A stretch of 64,000 nt of DNA. It comes from Glycomyces amatae. Lineage in GTDB: Bacteria; Actinomycetota; Actinomycetes; Mycobacteriales; Micromonosporaceae. The stretch is from contig NZ_JAJLQZ010000002.1 in assembly GCF_020991375.1 (NCBI RefSeq), positions 186,001-250,000 on the forward strand, given 5' to 3'. How positions within the stretch are numbered: position 1 is the first letter of the stretch; every line of letters starts with the position of its first letter. The notes beneath the pieces were generated by a model, which did no database searches, had not been told where the DNA came from, and saw nothing but the letters and a program-made list of their open reading frames with translations. Shown piece by piece: positions 7,686 through 16,919 of the stretch. The translations under genes were made by a program, and so were the position numbers.

Positions 7686-8381
7686 ATGTCACTGTCGAGT
7701 GCCGACATCGCCCATTTGGAAGCGGTGCTGGCGCAAGGGAAGAAACCCAAGGTGGTGTTCACCGACGCCGCCGGGCAGGTCGCCGGCAGGTCGGGCAAGG
7801 TCGTCGCCCTCGACCCCGCGGGTGTCGACGACTTCGTCACGGTCGCGTTCGGATCCGACGAACTGCCCTTCTCCGCCGCCGAACTGCGCCTGCCCGCGCC
7901 CGGGGAGGGCGCCCGCCGCGCCCCCCGCCAGCGCGCGGCCGCGCCCGCCGCCCCGACCGGGCCCGGTCTGCTCCCCGACGAGCCCGAGGCCGAGCCCGCA
8001 CCCAAGCCCAAGCCCGTCACCGCGAGTGAGAGGAAACCCGTGAGCGCACCCGAGGTGCCCCAGCAGGCCGAACCGGCCCCGGTCAAGAAGAAGGCCGCCC
8101 GGCCCCGCGCCGCCGCCAAGGCGCCGGAGCTGACCGTCACGCTGACCTACGAGGACGGCGAGTGGTCCGTCGCCGCCGCCCGCGGGGCGCGGACGGTCGT
8201 CAAGGGCGCCAAGGTCGCCCACACCGCGGCGCTGTCGATGTGCCAGTCGGCCGGCTCGGACGAGGTCACCGCGGTCGTGTCCGAGGTGGTCGAGAAGATC
8301 CGCTCCGAGGCCGCCGACGAGGCCGCGCGGCTGCGCCGCCAGCTCGAGGAGGCCGAGGCGCGCCTGGCGGAACTGGACTAG
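7686..8381 (+). CDS. DUF6319-like protein with a low-complexity linker
   Basis: A 231-aa protein starting at an ATG with a good ribosome site (AAGGAG, 9 bases upstream). The N-terminal part (1-75) carries KKPKVVFTDAAGQVAGRSGKVVAL. A proline/alanine/lysine-rich linker follows (about 80-140), then a compact LTVTLTYEDGEWSVAAARGARTVVKGAKV module and a charged coiled-coil end. This order resembles actinobacterial proteins I remember as DUF6319; treat that as tentative. The function is unknown. The lysine-rich middle could bind nucleic acid. Confidence 0.65.
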   Translation: MSLSSADIAHLEAVLAQGKKPKVVFTDAAGQVAGRSGKVVALDPAGVDDFVTVAFGSDELPFSAAELRLPAPGEGARRAPRQRAAAPAAPTGPGLLPDEPEAEPAPKPKPVTASERKPVSAPEVPQQAEPAPVKKKAARPRAAAKAPELTVTLTYEDGEWSVAAARGARTVVKGAKVAHTAALSMCQSAGSDEVTAVVSEVVEKIRSEAADEAARLRRQLEEAEARLAELD

Positions 8382-8865
8382 CGGGCGCCGGCGAGCCCCG
8401 GCGAGTCGATGTCCGCGTCCGTCGGTTCGTCGCCGGGCGGCCTTGCGAGTACCGGTGCGGTGTTCGCAGGGCCGGCGATGCGGGCCAGGTCGGCCGCCGC
8501 GCGGCGGCCGGTCCGGGCGGGCCGGACAGCGGCCGCCAGGGATTCGCCGACATCCTTCAGGGCCCAGGGCCCGGTGGTTCACGGGGCGGCGCGCACACGG
8601 GTGCGCGCCGCCCCGCCGCCGTATCCGGGGCCGGGCGGGCGCGACCGGGCGTGTCGATGCGGTGCCGCGCCGGTCCGGCAATAGGGCTGCCTTGCAGCGC
8701 AGAGTGCGGGCGGCGGGACGTTGCCCCCTGGGGCTGGGTGGCGCCGGCTCGCGGCCGCCGCGGTCTCGCCGCGCTCGCCCCGTCCCCGGGGCCGGGGTGT
8801 GTGGGTGCCGCGGACCCCTTTGCACCAAGGCGGCTCGGGGGTGCGCGGCGGTTCTCGGCCGAGGG
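8382..8865. other. Intergenic stretch of 484 bases with one strong hairpin
   Basis: No convincing gene on either strand: the frames present are arginine/proline-rich shadows without ribosome sites. Apart from the hairpin at 8582-8615 no structured RNA family was recognised. The stretch separates two convergent units. Confidence 0.6.
8582..8615. terminator. Hairpin terminator, 15-bp perfect stem
   Basis: Arms CGGGGCGGCGCGCAC and its exact complement surround an ACGG loop, between the convergent 7686-8381 gene and the small HTH gene. It can serve both strands. Confidence 0.7.
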
Positions 8866-9378
8866 TCAGTCGCGGGCGTGCTTGATGTAGATCATGACCG
8901 CTTCACGCGTGGTCTTGACCCCGAGCGATTGGCGGGCCGCGGCGATGCGCCGGTTGGCCGTGCGCAGCGACACGAACTCGGCCTCGGCCGCCGCCGCGAT
9001 CGTCGATCCCGCCGCCAGGCGCCCCAGCAGCGCCCGCTGCTCGGCGTCCAGGTCGAGCCCGTCGGCGGCCTCGGCCTTCCCCGGGGTGAGCCCCAGCGGG
9101 CCGACCCGGCGCAGGTCCGCGGCCAGCGCGAGCGCCAGCGCCCCGGTGGCGACCGCGACGATCCCCGCCCCCCGGGCCGCGGCCAGGACCGCCTGCGAGG
9201 CGGTGTGGTCGTCCCCGACCTGCCCGTGGCACACCAGGCGCCGCTCGGCCAGGTCCCAGGCCGGCTCCAGCAGCGCGAAGCCGCGGTGGGCCGACCAGCC
9301 CGCGGCCGCGCAGCGGCGCACGATCGCGTCCGCGTCGGGTCCGGCCCCGACCACGTGCAGCGGCACCTGCTCGCCCAT
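8866..9378 (-). CDS. Small LuxR-type HTH protein coupled to the upstream large regulator
   Basis: A 170-aa protein. Residues about 1-95 form a Rossmann-like alpha/beta part (VPLHVVGAGPDADAIVRRC); residues about 108-165 form a divergent LuxR-type helix-turn-helix (LDAEQRALLGRLAAGSTIAA, then SLRTANRRIAAARQSLGVKTTREAV). Its ATG at 9378 shares one base with the TGA of the large LuxR gene, so translation is coupled. It probably acts with that protein in controlling the neighbouring dynamin operon; this is inferred from position only. Confidence 0.7.
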   Translation of the reverse strand: MGEQVPLHVVGAGPDADAIVRRCAAAGWSAHRGFALLEPAWDLAERRLVCHGQVGDDHTASQAVLAAARGAGIVAVATGALALALAADLRRVGPLGLTPGKAEAADGLDLDAEQRALLGRLAAGSTIAAAAEAEFVSLRTANRRIAAARQSLGVKTTREAVMIYIKHARD

Positions 9379-11810
9379 CACGCCTCACTGCCTTCGCTGA
9401 TCGCCGCTTCCAGGAGCACGGCCGCCTCGGTGCGGGTCTTGGCCCCGAGTTTGCGCATGCCCGAGCGGATATGGGTCTCCACGGTCTCGGCGGTGATGCC
9501 GAGGATCTCGGCGATCCGCCGTGACGGGTGCCCGGCGGCCACGTGCCGCAGGACCTCGCTCTCGCGGTCGGTCAGGCCTCCGCCGCCGCGCGCCGAGCGC
9601 CGGTCGCGGCGCACGTCGTGCTTGCGCAGGCCCCGGCGGGCCCGCCCGGCCAGGACGATGAGGCCGTGCTCGTCGGCGATGCGCTCGGCCGCCTCCAGGG
9701 CCGCGACGGAGGCCCGCGGGTCGCCGGAGTGGACGGCCAGGGCCAGCAGGCAGCGGACCTGCTCGCGGGCGGCCAGGCCGTCCCAGGCGGTCGCGGCCTG
9801 CGCGAAGGGGCCCGGGGCGGCCTGGTCCCACGCGGTGAGGGTCGTCGCGACCGGCGCCGGCCAGGGCGCGGCGTCGGCCGCGACCGGGTCGGTGCCGGTG
9901 TCGTAGGCGATCCACCGGCCGGTGATGTGCGCGAGCCCGCCGACCAGGCCGGGCCGGGCCGGGGGCGCTTCGGGGCCGGGCTGGCCGTCGAGCCAGGCGG
10001 TCTCGTGCTCGAGCCAGGCGACCAGGCCGTCGAGGGCCGCGGGCGCGTCGTGGAGGCGGGCCAGGCGGGCCCGGGCCGCCCCGAGGGCGCCGGTGTCGGC
10101 TTCGGCCAGGGCGATCGCGGCGTCGATGAGGGTGTCGGCGACGGCCGGGAGGGCGTGGTCGGCGAGGGACTGGGCGGCGGCGATCACGTTGTCCAGGCCG
10201 GTGCCGGACAGGACCAGGCACCAGGCGGCCGCGGCGAGGAACCGGGTCTGCCACGAGTAGGCGCCCGCGGCGCCGGCCCGGTCGGCGGCCTCGTGGGCGA
10301 CGGCCTCGGCCTCGACCAGGCGGGCGGCGTCGGCCAGGGCGATCACGCGGGACCAGGCGCACCAGAACGCGGTGGTCGTGTCGCCGGCGTCGCGGGCGAG
10401 GGCCTCGGCGAGGGCGAGCGCGTCGGGGTCGTCCCCGGCGAGGGCCGCGGCCAGCCCGGGGTGGTCGATGAACGGGTGGGCGGCGGTGATCGCCGCGGCC
10501 AGGGCCGGGCGTTCGTCGCCGCCGGCGCACAGCAGCCGCAGCTGGTCGGTCTCGGGCCCGGCCGGGGCCGCGTCGAGGGCCTCGCGGGCGCGGGCGCTCT
10601 CGCCGACGGCCAGGAGCGCCCAGGCGCGGGCGAGGACGGCGGCGCCCTCGTCGTCGGGGGCGCGGTCGAGGACGGTGAGGGCGGCGCGGGCGCGCCCGGC
10701 CTCGAGGGCGGCGCGGGCGGCGGCGACGGCATGGGCGGGGTCGAGTTCGGCCGCCAGCAGCAGCGCTTCGGCCTTCGCCTGGGGGGCGGCGCCGTCGGCG
10801 GCGGCCAGGGCCGCGGCCAGGGCGCGGTCGGTGAGTCCGGCGGCGTGGGCGTGGCGGGCCGATTCGACGCCGGCGGTGGCCTCGGCGAGGTGCTCGTGCA
10901 TGGACCGGCGGGCGTCGGTCTCCAGGATGCCCGCGGCGATCTCGGCCATCCAGGGGCTGGCGGGGCGCAGGTGGGCGCCGTCGGCGACGGCGAGGCCGGC
11001 GTCGGTGAGGACCTGGGCGCCCTCGCCGAGGAGGCTGGGGTGGGCGGGGCGCCCGAGCAGGCCGAGGGCGGCCAGCGCGGTGCGGCCGGCGCGGGGCAGG
11101 TCGGCGATGGCCGCGGCGGCGGCGGAGGCCGGGTCGCCGGGGTCGTCGAGGTCGAGTTCGTCGGCCTCGCGGTGGGCGGCCCGTTTGACCAGGGCGGTGA
11201 GGGCGAGGGGGTTGCCGCCGGCGCGGGCGTTGAGGGCGGCGGCGCGGGCGGGGGCGAGCGCGGGGGCGGCCTCGGCCGCGAGCTGGAGCGCTTCAGCGTC
11301 GGTCAGGGGCCCGACCTCGATGACGACAGCGGCCTCCAGGAGGCGGGCGAGGGCCTCGGGTTGGAGCCGGTTGGGGGTGCGCAGGGCGGCGGCGACCGGC
11401 AGGCGCCGGGCCAGCAGCGGGAGGGCCGCGAGGGTCGCGGCGTCGCACCACTGGAGGTCGTCGATGACGAGCAGGCCGCCGCGGGTGCGCGAGTAGACGG
11501 CCTCGGCCAGCAGCGGGAGGTCGTCGGCGGGCATGCGGGCGCGGGTGGCGCGTTCGAGGGCGAGCGCGGGGGCGCCCGAGAGGGTCGCCAGTCCCCCGCC
11601 GGCGTGCACGGGGCGCTTGGAGGCGCGGGCGAGCCGCTCCAGCAGTCGCGTGCGCCCGCACCCGGGGGGGCCGGTCACGACCACCAGTCCCGGTCCGGCC
11701 AGTGCGCCCGCCATGGCGCGCAGCGCGTCGTCGCGGTCGCCGGGGATCCCGGCAGGGGGCGCGGCGGGACGGGACCGGGCCAGTCCGGGGGTGGTCGGCG
11801 GGGCGGCCAA
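9378..11810 (-). CDS. Large ATP-binding LuxR-family (LAL/MalT-like) regulator, IniR-like by position
   Basis: An 810-aa protein with a TTG start preceded by a good AAGGAG site. It has a Walker A motif (GPPGCGRT, residues 47-54), a Walker B motif (LLVIDDLQ, 111-118), a long alanine-rich helical repeat region of the TPR type (about 300-700) and a C-terminal LuxR HTH beginning LTDRESEVLRHVAAGHPSRR. Such STAND ATPases switch on ligand and ATP binding. It is divergent from a dynamin operon, as the LuxR-type regulator IniR (Rv0339c) is beside iniBAC in Mycobacterium tuberculosis. Control of that operon is therefore likely but inferred. Confidence 0.85.
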   Translation of the reverse strand: MAAPPTTPGLARSRPAAPPAGIPGDRDDALRAMAGALAGPGLVVVTGPPGCGRTRLLERLARASKRPVHAGGGLATLSGAPALALERATRARMPADDLPLLAEAVYSRTRGGLLVIDDLQWCDAATLAALPLLARRLPVAAALRTPNRLQPEALARLLEAAVVIEVGPLTDAEALQLAAEAAPALAPARAAALNARAGGNPLALTALVKRAAHREADELDLDDPGDPASAAAAAIADLPRAGRTALAALGLLGRPAHPSLLGEGAQVLTDAGLAVADGAHLRPASPWMAEIAAGILETDARRSMHEHLAEATAGVESARHAHAAGLTDRALAAALAAADGAAPQAKAEALLLAAELDPAHAVAAARAALEAGRARAALTVLDRAPDDEGAAVLARAWALLAVGESARAREALDAAPAGPETDQLRLLCAGGDERPALAAAITAAHPFIDHPGLAAALAGDDPDALALAEALARDAGDTTTAFWCAWSRVIALADAARLVEAEAVAHEAADRAGAAGAYSWQTRFLAAAAWCLVLSGTGLDNVIAAAQSLADHALPAVADTLIDAAIALAEADTGALGAARARLARLHDAPAALDGLVAWLEHETAWLDGQPGPEAPPARPGLVGGLAHITGRWIAYDTGTDPVAADAAPWPAPVATTLTAWDQAAPGPFAQAATAWDGLAAREQVRCLLALAVHSGDPRASVAALEAAERIADEHGLIVLAGRARRGLRKHDVRRDRRSARGGGGLTDRESEVLRHVAAGHPSRRIAEILGITAETVETHIRSGMRKLGAKTRTEAAVLLEAAISEGSEA

Positions 11811-11985
11811 GGGAGCTCCTTACGCTGTGGCACGAATGGGGGAGGCGGTCGGTCGGGTGCGGTTTGTATCGTCGTGTTGTCGACGGTCGCGCCGACGCCT
11901 CTCATGATATTGCGGAAGCTTCGATGCCGCAGGACCGGCGTCGGCGGCCGGGGTGCCGAGGCGATGGAGAGGGCGGACGCGGTTC

Positions 11986-13476
11986 ATGGTGGCAGGGCAA
12001 CTCACCACGAGTGTGGCGGGCATGTGCGAGGAGCTGGCCGGCAAGGTCAGCGCCGCCTCTCGCCCCGTGGTCGAGGAGGTGGCCTCCCGGCTCGGGCAGC
12101 CGCTGCGCGTGGCCGTGGCCGGGCGCCTCAAGGCCGGGAAGTCGACGCTCGTGAACGCGTTGATCGGCCGCCGCGTGGCCCCCACCGCGGCCGGGGAGTG
12201 CACCCGGGTGGTCACCCAGTTCCGGTACGGCCCGGCCGACCGGGTCGACGTGGTCGCCCGCAACGGCGTCAAGCACGCGGTGCCGCTGGACGCATCGGGC
12301 ATGATCCCGACCACGCTGCCGATCCCGGCCGACGAGGCCGCGATGATCGACGTGCAGCTGTCCTCGGACCGGCTGCGGGACCTCACGGTGGTCGACACGC
12401 CCGGTCTCCAGTCGGTCAACACCGACATCTCCGAGGCCGCCCGCGAGATGCTGTTCGCCGCCCCGATCGCCGAGGACGTCGACGACGACTCCAAGGCCGC
12501 GGTCGAGTCGGCCGAGGCGATCATCTACGTGTTCACCCAGCAGGTGCGGGCCGACGACGTGGAGGCCCTGGAGGCGTTCGCGAAGGCCTCGCAGCAGCTG
12601 TCGAGTTCGCCGATGAACGCGCTGGGCCTGTACAACAAGGCCGACAAGCTCGCCCCGGGCCCGGGGCAGGACCCGTGGCCGGTGGCCGGGCCCATCGCCG
12701 GGGACCAGGCCGCGGTGCTGCGCCGCGCCGTGTGCGACGTGGTGCCGGTGGTGGGGCTGCTGGCCGAGACGGCCGAGGCGGGCCTGCTGACGGCGGCCGA
12801 CTGCGAGGCGCTGCGCACGCTCGCCGGGCTCGACGAGGCGAAGCGGGCGCTCATGCTCGCTTCGGCGGGCCTGTTCCTGTCGACCGAGGGCCCGGTGGAC
12901 CAGGCGCAGCGCCAGCGCCTGCTCGAGCGCCTCGACCTGTACGGCATCCACTTCGCCATCGCGCACCTGGACGCGAACCCGCATCTGGCGACCGGGGAGC
13001 TAGTGCGGCTGCTGTTCGCCGCCTCCGGGTTCCCGCGCCTGCGCACCACCCTGCACCAGATCTTCGGGGTCCGCGCCGACGTCATCAAGGCCGGGTGGGC
13101 GCTGGGGCGCCTGGACGCGGCCGCCGCCTCCGGGCCGGCGGCCGACCGGGACCTGCTGCGGGGCGCGGTCGAGTCGATCGTGGCCCGCCCCGAATACCAC
13201 CGCCTGCCGCTGCTGGAGGCCGCCGCGCAGGTCACCACCGGGCAGGTGGCGCTGCCGGAGGCCATGGAGGCCGAGGTGGCGCGCCTGGCGCTGACCGACG
13301 ACGCCGGTGTCGTCCTGGGCCTGCCCGGGGAGGCGCGGCCGCAGTTGCGGCGCGCCGCGATCGAGGCGGCCGCGCGCTGGCGGGCCTTCGCCAACGGGGG
13401 CGCCACCCCGGCCCAGGCGCGGGTGGCGAACGTGGTGCATCGTGGGTTCCATCTGCTGGCGCAGCGCCTCGGATGA
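11986..13476 (+). CDS. Dynamin-like GTPase (IniC/IniA-like), first of operon
   Basis: A 496-aa protein from the ATG at 11986. GTPase motifs: G1 GRLKAGKS (46-53), G3 DTPG (137-140) and G4 NKAD (217-220). A mostly helical C-terminal half follows, without a clear membrane segment, so it may rely on its larger partner for membrane contact. Bacterial dynamin-like proteins often work as pairs remodelling the inner membrane; mycobacterial IniA/IniC respond to cell-wall drugs. The stop at 13476 is followed closely by the GrpE-like gene (start 13512), opening a coupled four-gene operon. Confidence 0.88.
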   Translation: MVAGQLTTSVAGMCEELAGKVSAASRPVVEEVASRLGQPLRVAVAGRLKAGKSTLVNALIGRRVAPTAAGECTRVVTQFRYGPADRVDVVARNGVKHAVPLDASGMIPTTLPIPADEAAMIDVQLSSDRLRDLTVVDTPGLQSVNTDISEAAREMLFAAPIAEDVDDDSKAAVESAEAIIYVFTQQVRADDVEALEAFAKASQQLSSSPMNALGLYNKADKLAPGPGQDPWPVAGPIAGDQAAVLRRAVCDVVPVVGLLAETAEAGLLTAADCEALRTLAGLDEAKRALMLASAGLFLSTEGPVDQAQRQRLLERLDLYGIHFAIAHLDANPHLATGELVRLLFAASGFPRLRTTLHQIFGVRADVIKAGWALGRLDAAAASGPAADRDLLRGAVESIVARPEYHRLPLLEAAAQVTTGQVALPEAMEAEVARLALTDDAGVVLGLPGEARPQLRRAAIEAAARWRAFANGGATPAQARVANVVHRGFHLLAQRLG

Positions 13477-13511
13477 GGGCCGCCGTCGTGAACGACCGAA
13501 TGGAGAGCACA

Positions 13512-14090
13512 GTGACGAATCGACTCGGCGGTCCGCTGGTCGGGGCCCTGGCGGGCCTCGCCGCCGCGGGCCTGGGCGCGGTGTTCCTCACCGCAGGCGG
13601 GTTCGATGCGCGCACCCTGGCCGTCGCGGCCGCCTCGGTCCTGGTCACCGCCGTCGTCGCCGTCCTGGCCGGGCGGTCGATCGCGCCGAAGGCCGCGGAA
13701 GGCCCGCAGGCCCCCCTGCTGGTGCCCGCGCCCGCGGCGGGGACGGGGAACATCCCGGTCGGGCAGCTCGCCGAGCCCGCCCGCACCGCCCAGAGCACGG
13801 CCGACCGCACCGTCCTGGTCGAGGCGTGCATCTGGATGCGCGACCGCGCCACCTCCCCGGCGCTGGCCCAGCACCTCGACGGCGCGTTCGCGAAGGTCGG
13901 CGTCGCCCAGGTGGACGCGACCGGGCAGCGGTTCGACCCGGCCGTCCACGAGGCCGGGTCGGTCATCGCCGCGACCAACCCCGCCGAGGACGGCATCATC
14001 GCCCGCACCGAGACGCCCGGCTACCTCGACCGGGGCCGGCTGCTGCGCCACCCGATCGTGACCGTCTTCCGCGGCCAGGTGCGGGCATGA
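13512..14090 (+). CDS. GrpE-like protein with N-terminal membrane hairpin
   Basis: A 192-aa protein from the GTG at 13512, which has an ideal GGAG site six bases upstream (better than the ATG at 13500). Two membrane helices (about 7-27 and 35-53) precede a linker and a C-terminal domain with the GrpE signature pattern: GVAQVDATGQRFDPAVHEAG, then a beta-rich LLRHPIVTVFRGQ end. GrpE is the nucleotide-exchange factor for Hsp70, but this one is membrane-anchored, lacks the usual long coiled coil and no Hsp70 gene lies nearby. It overlaps the next gene by four bases (ATGA). Confidence 0.75.
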   Translation: MTNRLGGPLVGALAGLAAAGLGAVFLTAGGFDARTLAVAAASVLVTAVVAVLAGRSIAPKAAEGPQAPLLVPAPAAGTGNIPVGQLAEPARTAQSTADRTVLVEACIWMRDRATSPALAQHLDGAFAKVGVAQVDATGQRFDPAVHEAGSVIAATNPAEDGIIARTETPGYLDRGRLLRHPIVTVFRGQVRA

Positions 14091-15997
14091 CCGACACCGC
14101 CGCCCCCGCCCAGAGCCAGGCCCCGGCCAAGAAGGCCGCGGCGAAGCCGAACCCGGCCCAGCAGATCCACAAGCTGTGCGCCAAGGCCGCCAAGGCCGGG
14201 AACGCGTCCTTGCGGACCGTCGACGCCAAGGCCGCGGCCGAGGTCGACGAGGTGGCCCGCTGGCAGCCCGACAAGCCCGTGGCCGTCGTCGTCGGCGAGA
14301 CCAAGCGCGGCAAGTCGTCGCTGGTGAACGCCCTGCTGGGGATGCCCGGTCTGTCGCCGGTGGACGCGCAGGTCGCCACGACCGCGTATCTGGAGTTCGC
14401 CTACGCCGAGCAGGCGTCGGTGCGCGCCTGGCAGCCGGGCGCGGCCGACCCGATGCTGCTGGGCGTGGGCGACCTGCGCAACTGGGCGACCCGCCTGGGC
14501 ACCATGCCCCCCGGTATGGTCCCGCCCCGGCGCATGCTCGTGGGCCACCCCTCGGCGCTGCTCAAGCACATGTCCGTGGTGGACACGCCCGGGACCGGCG
14601 GCCTGGACCCCGACCACGCCCAGATCGCGCTCGAGGCGGTCGCCCGCGCGACGTGCCTGATCATGGTCACCGACGCGTCCAGCCCGATGGCCAAGACCGA
14701 GCTGGACTTCCTCAGCGAGGCGTCCAAGCGGGTCAACTTCGTGATCTTCGCGCTGACCAAGACCGACACCTACCCGGGGTGGCGCACGGTCATGGAGGAG
14801 AACCGGTCGCTGATCGAGGCGCACGCGCCCCGGTTCCGCCACGCCCCGATCTACCCGGTCTCGGCGATGCTCGCCGAGCACGCCCTGGCCTCGCAGGGCC
14901 CGACCCGGCAGGCCCTGGCGAAGGAGTCGGGGATCGGGAAGATGCAGCGGGCCCTGGTGAAGGTGGCGACGGCCGGGAAGGCCCTGGTGGCGGCGAACGT
15001 GGTGCGCGCGGTGCGCACCGAGTTCCAGCGCCTGGCCGCCTCGGCGGCCGAGGACATGAAGGCCTACGACCCCGATCCTGAGGCCGCCAACCGGCTGAAG
15101 GAGGAGAAGAAGCAGGCCCTGGCGCTGCGGCGCACCGAGACGAAGAAGGCGAACCTGGCGTTGCGCGTGGAGACCCAGCGCGCGAAGATCGAGGTGCAGG
15201 GCCGGTTGCGCCAGCATCTCCAGGAGCTGGAGGAGGCCCTGCTCGACGAGGTCGAGAAGGCCAACAAGGCCGCGTTGGAGTCGCTGCCCCAGCGCGTGGA
15301 CATCGCGTTGCAGGGCATCGCGGCGCGGCTGTCGGGCGAGCTGCACCAGCGGTTCGTGCTCCTGGCCGAGCGCGTCCTGCGGCAGGTGTTCAACGACGAC
15401 GAGCTGCGGGGGGCGACCAGTTCGATCTCCGCGGGCCTGCGCACGGCCGCCTCGGGGCGGGCCCGGCGCGACGCGTCCTCGGACGGGGCGCTGCTGATGG
15501 CCTCCTCGGCCGGTGTGGCGATGATGGCCGGGCGGGCGGTGACGATGGGCGCGGGCGCGATCGGCCTGGGCGCGCTGGGCGGCATCGGCGCGGTGGCCCT
15601 GTCGGCCTCGGGGGTCGGCGTGGGTCTGGCGGCGGCGGCGTTCCTGCTGTACCGGCGGAAGATCCAGGGCAACCGGCAGGCCGCGAAGCAGTGGATCCAG
15701 CGGATCGTCGCCGAGGCGCGGGCGAACCTGAACGAGGAGATCAGCTTCCGGTTCACCGAGGTCGAGTTCGTGTTCAACTCCACGCTCGACGACGCCCTGG
15801 AGCGGCGCGCGGCCGAGTTCGACGCGCGCATCTCGGCGGCCGAGAACGCCCAGAAGGCCGACCAGGCCGCCCGCGCGAAGAAGCAGGCCGCGCTCAAGCA
15901 GCGCCGCGACTCCATGGCCTCCAAGGTCAAACAGCTCGACGAGGTGCTGGCCAAGGCCCGCACGCTCGTTCCCGGCGAGGAGGTAGCCGATGGATGA
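14087..15997 (+). CDS. Large dynamin-like GTPase with membrane-inserting hydrophobic segment (IniA-like)
   Basis: A 636-aa protein: lysine/alanine-rich N-terminal tail, G1 GETKRGKS (70-77), G3 DTPG (166-169), G4 TKTD (224-227), then a long charged coiled-coil region (about 345-420), a hydrophobic glycine/alanine-rich double segment (about 465-520) that should insert into the membrane, and a final coiled coil. This is the layout of bacterial dynamin-like proteins such as IniA. It overlaps the GrpE-like gene by 4 bases and the following acidic gene by 8, so all are made from one transcript. Confidence 0.9.
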   Translation: MTDTAAPAQSQAPAKKAAAKPNPAQQIHKLCAKAAKAGNASLRTVDAKAAAEVDEVARWQPDKPVAVVVGETKRGKSSLVNALLGMPGLSPVDAQVATTAYLEFAYAEQASVRAWQPGAADPMLLGVGDLRNWATRLGTMPPGMVPPRRMLVGHPSALLKHMSVVDTPGTGGLDPDHAQIALEAVARATCLIMVTDASSPMAKTELDFLSEASKRVNFVIFALTKTDTYPGWRTVMEENRSLIEAHAPRFRHAPIYPVSAMLAEHALASQGPTRQALAKESGIGKMQRALVKVATAGKALVAANVVRAVRTEFQRLAASAAEDMKAYDPDPEAANRLKEEKKQALALRRTETKKANLALRVETQRAKIEVQGRLRQHLQELEEALLDEVEKANKAALESLPQRVDIALQGIAARLSGELHQRFVLLAERVLRQVFNDDELRGATSSISAGLRTAASGRARRDASSDGALLMASSAGVAMMAGRAVTMGAGAIGLGALGGIGAVALSASGVGVGLAAAAFLLYRRKIQGNRQAAKQWIQRIVAEARANLNEEISFRFTEVEFVFNSTLDDALERRAAEFDARISAAENAQKADQAARAKKQAALKQRRDSMASKVKQLDEVLAKARTLVPGEEVADG

Positions 15998-16478
15998 GTA
16001 CGACGACCCGTTCGATCCCGAGGCGGGCGGCCCTGATTTCGACGGCGCCGACTTCGAGGACGCGGACGCCCCCGGTTTGGACGCGTTCGACGACGGCGAG
16101 GTTCCCGGCGAGGACGATCTCGACGCGTTCGCCTTCGACGACGACCCCGGGCTCGACGACGACGACGACTTGGACGGCGGGTTCGGTGTCGACGCCGAGT
16201 ACGAGGAGGCGCCGGAGGAGGCGGCCGGGGACGAGGCGGCGTACGCGGCGACCTATGAGGACCTGCTGCTGGACGAGGCCGACAATCCGCCGAGCTTCCC
16301 GCCGGAGCTGGACCTGGACGTGCCCGAGCCGGTCGACGGCTACCCGTGGGTCGATGTGGACGCGCTGGGGACGGCCGAGGCCGAGCCGTGGGTGAACGCC
16401 GTCGAGACCTCCGAGTACGCCATCGCCGACATCGACGATCCGGCCGCGCAGGCCCTGTCGCGGTTCTGGCAGTCCTGA
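15990..16478 (+). CDS. Highly acidic, Asp-rich hypothetical protein
   Basis: A 162-aa protein with about a third of its residues Asp or Glu in the first 100 positions (runs such as DDDPGLDDDDDLDGG). It has no membrane segment and no motif I recognise. The C-terminal end (TSEYAIADIDDPAAQALSRFWQS) is more ordered and may be an interaction peptide. It begins inside the end of the large dynamin gene, with GAGGAGG about 7 bases upstream of the ATG. The tight coupling suggests a dedicated partner of the dynamins; it could be mostly disordered. Confidence 0.75.
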   Translation: MDEYDDPFDPEAGGPDFDGADFEDADAPGLDAFDDGEVPGEDDLDAFAFDDDPGLDDDDDLDGGFGVDAEYEEAPEEAAGDEAAYAATYEDLLLDEADNPPSFPPELDLDVPEPVDGYPWVDVDALGTAEAEPWVNAVETSEYAIADIDDPAAQALSRFWQS

Positions 16479-16919
16479 CCCGGCGCGCGGGCCGGCCCCG
16501 GCACGCCGCCTGCGCGCCGCCATCCCGGCGGTCGCCCCGGGCCCCATTGGACCGGGTATCGACAATGGTGGATGGCAAACGTGCGCACTGTCCGATGTCG
16601 CCATCCGACCGGGCGCCCCGCCAATGCGGGCGGTCGCGCCCGGCCCTCGCGAACGCCGCCCCGGCATCATTGGCGGTCAAGGGAACCCGCAGGCCGGGAC
16701 GGATGCCGTAGGCCGCTGCCGCGCCCCGAGGAGACTCCACAATGGCGCCGTCGGCGCCGAGTGGGGCGCTCCGGCGCCGCCGCCGGAGCGAAAAAGTCGG
16801 ACCTGACGACACCGAAAGGGGCGAACCGGCGGTAGATTGGCTGCATTACCGTCGAGACCGACGCCCGATTCCCCCTCGCCGGGCACCGGCCCGTCCCCGT
16901 ACAACCGACCGGGAGCCGC
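16479..16919. other. Intergenic stretch of 441 bases between dynamin operon and J-protein gene
   Basis: No supported gene. A 10-bp hairpin lies at 16767-16790 (CGCTCCGGCG arms, CCGC loop) followed by AAAAAG on the plus strand; it lacks the T run expected of a terminator in the downstream direction. Promoter elements for the J-domain gene probably lie between it and 16919, but I cannot place -35/-10 boxes with confidence. Confidence 0.5.

Noticed and set aside
9528-11900. Very long plus-strand frame opposite the large LuxR gene
   Set aside because: Gly/Val/Glu-rich low-complexity shadow; the minus-strand frame has Walker and HTH motifs.
16767-16790. Hairpin before the J-domain gene as a terminator
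   Set aside because: It is followed by A residues, not T, in the plus direction, and there is no minus-strand gene to terminate; left as an unassigned structure.
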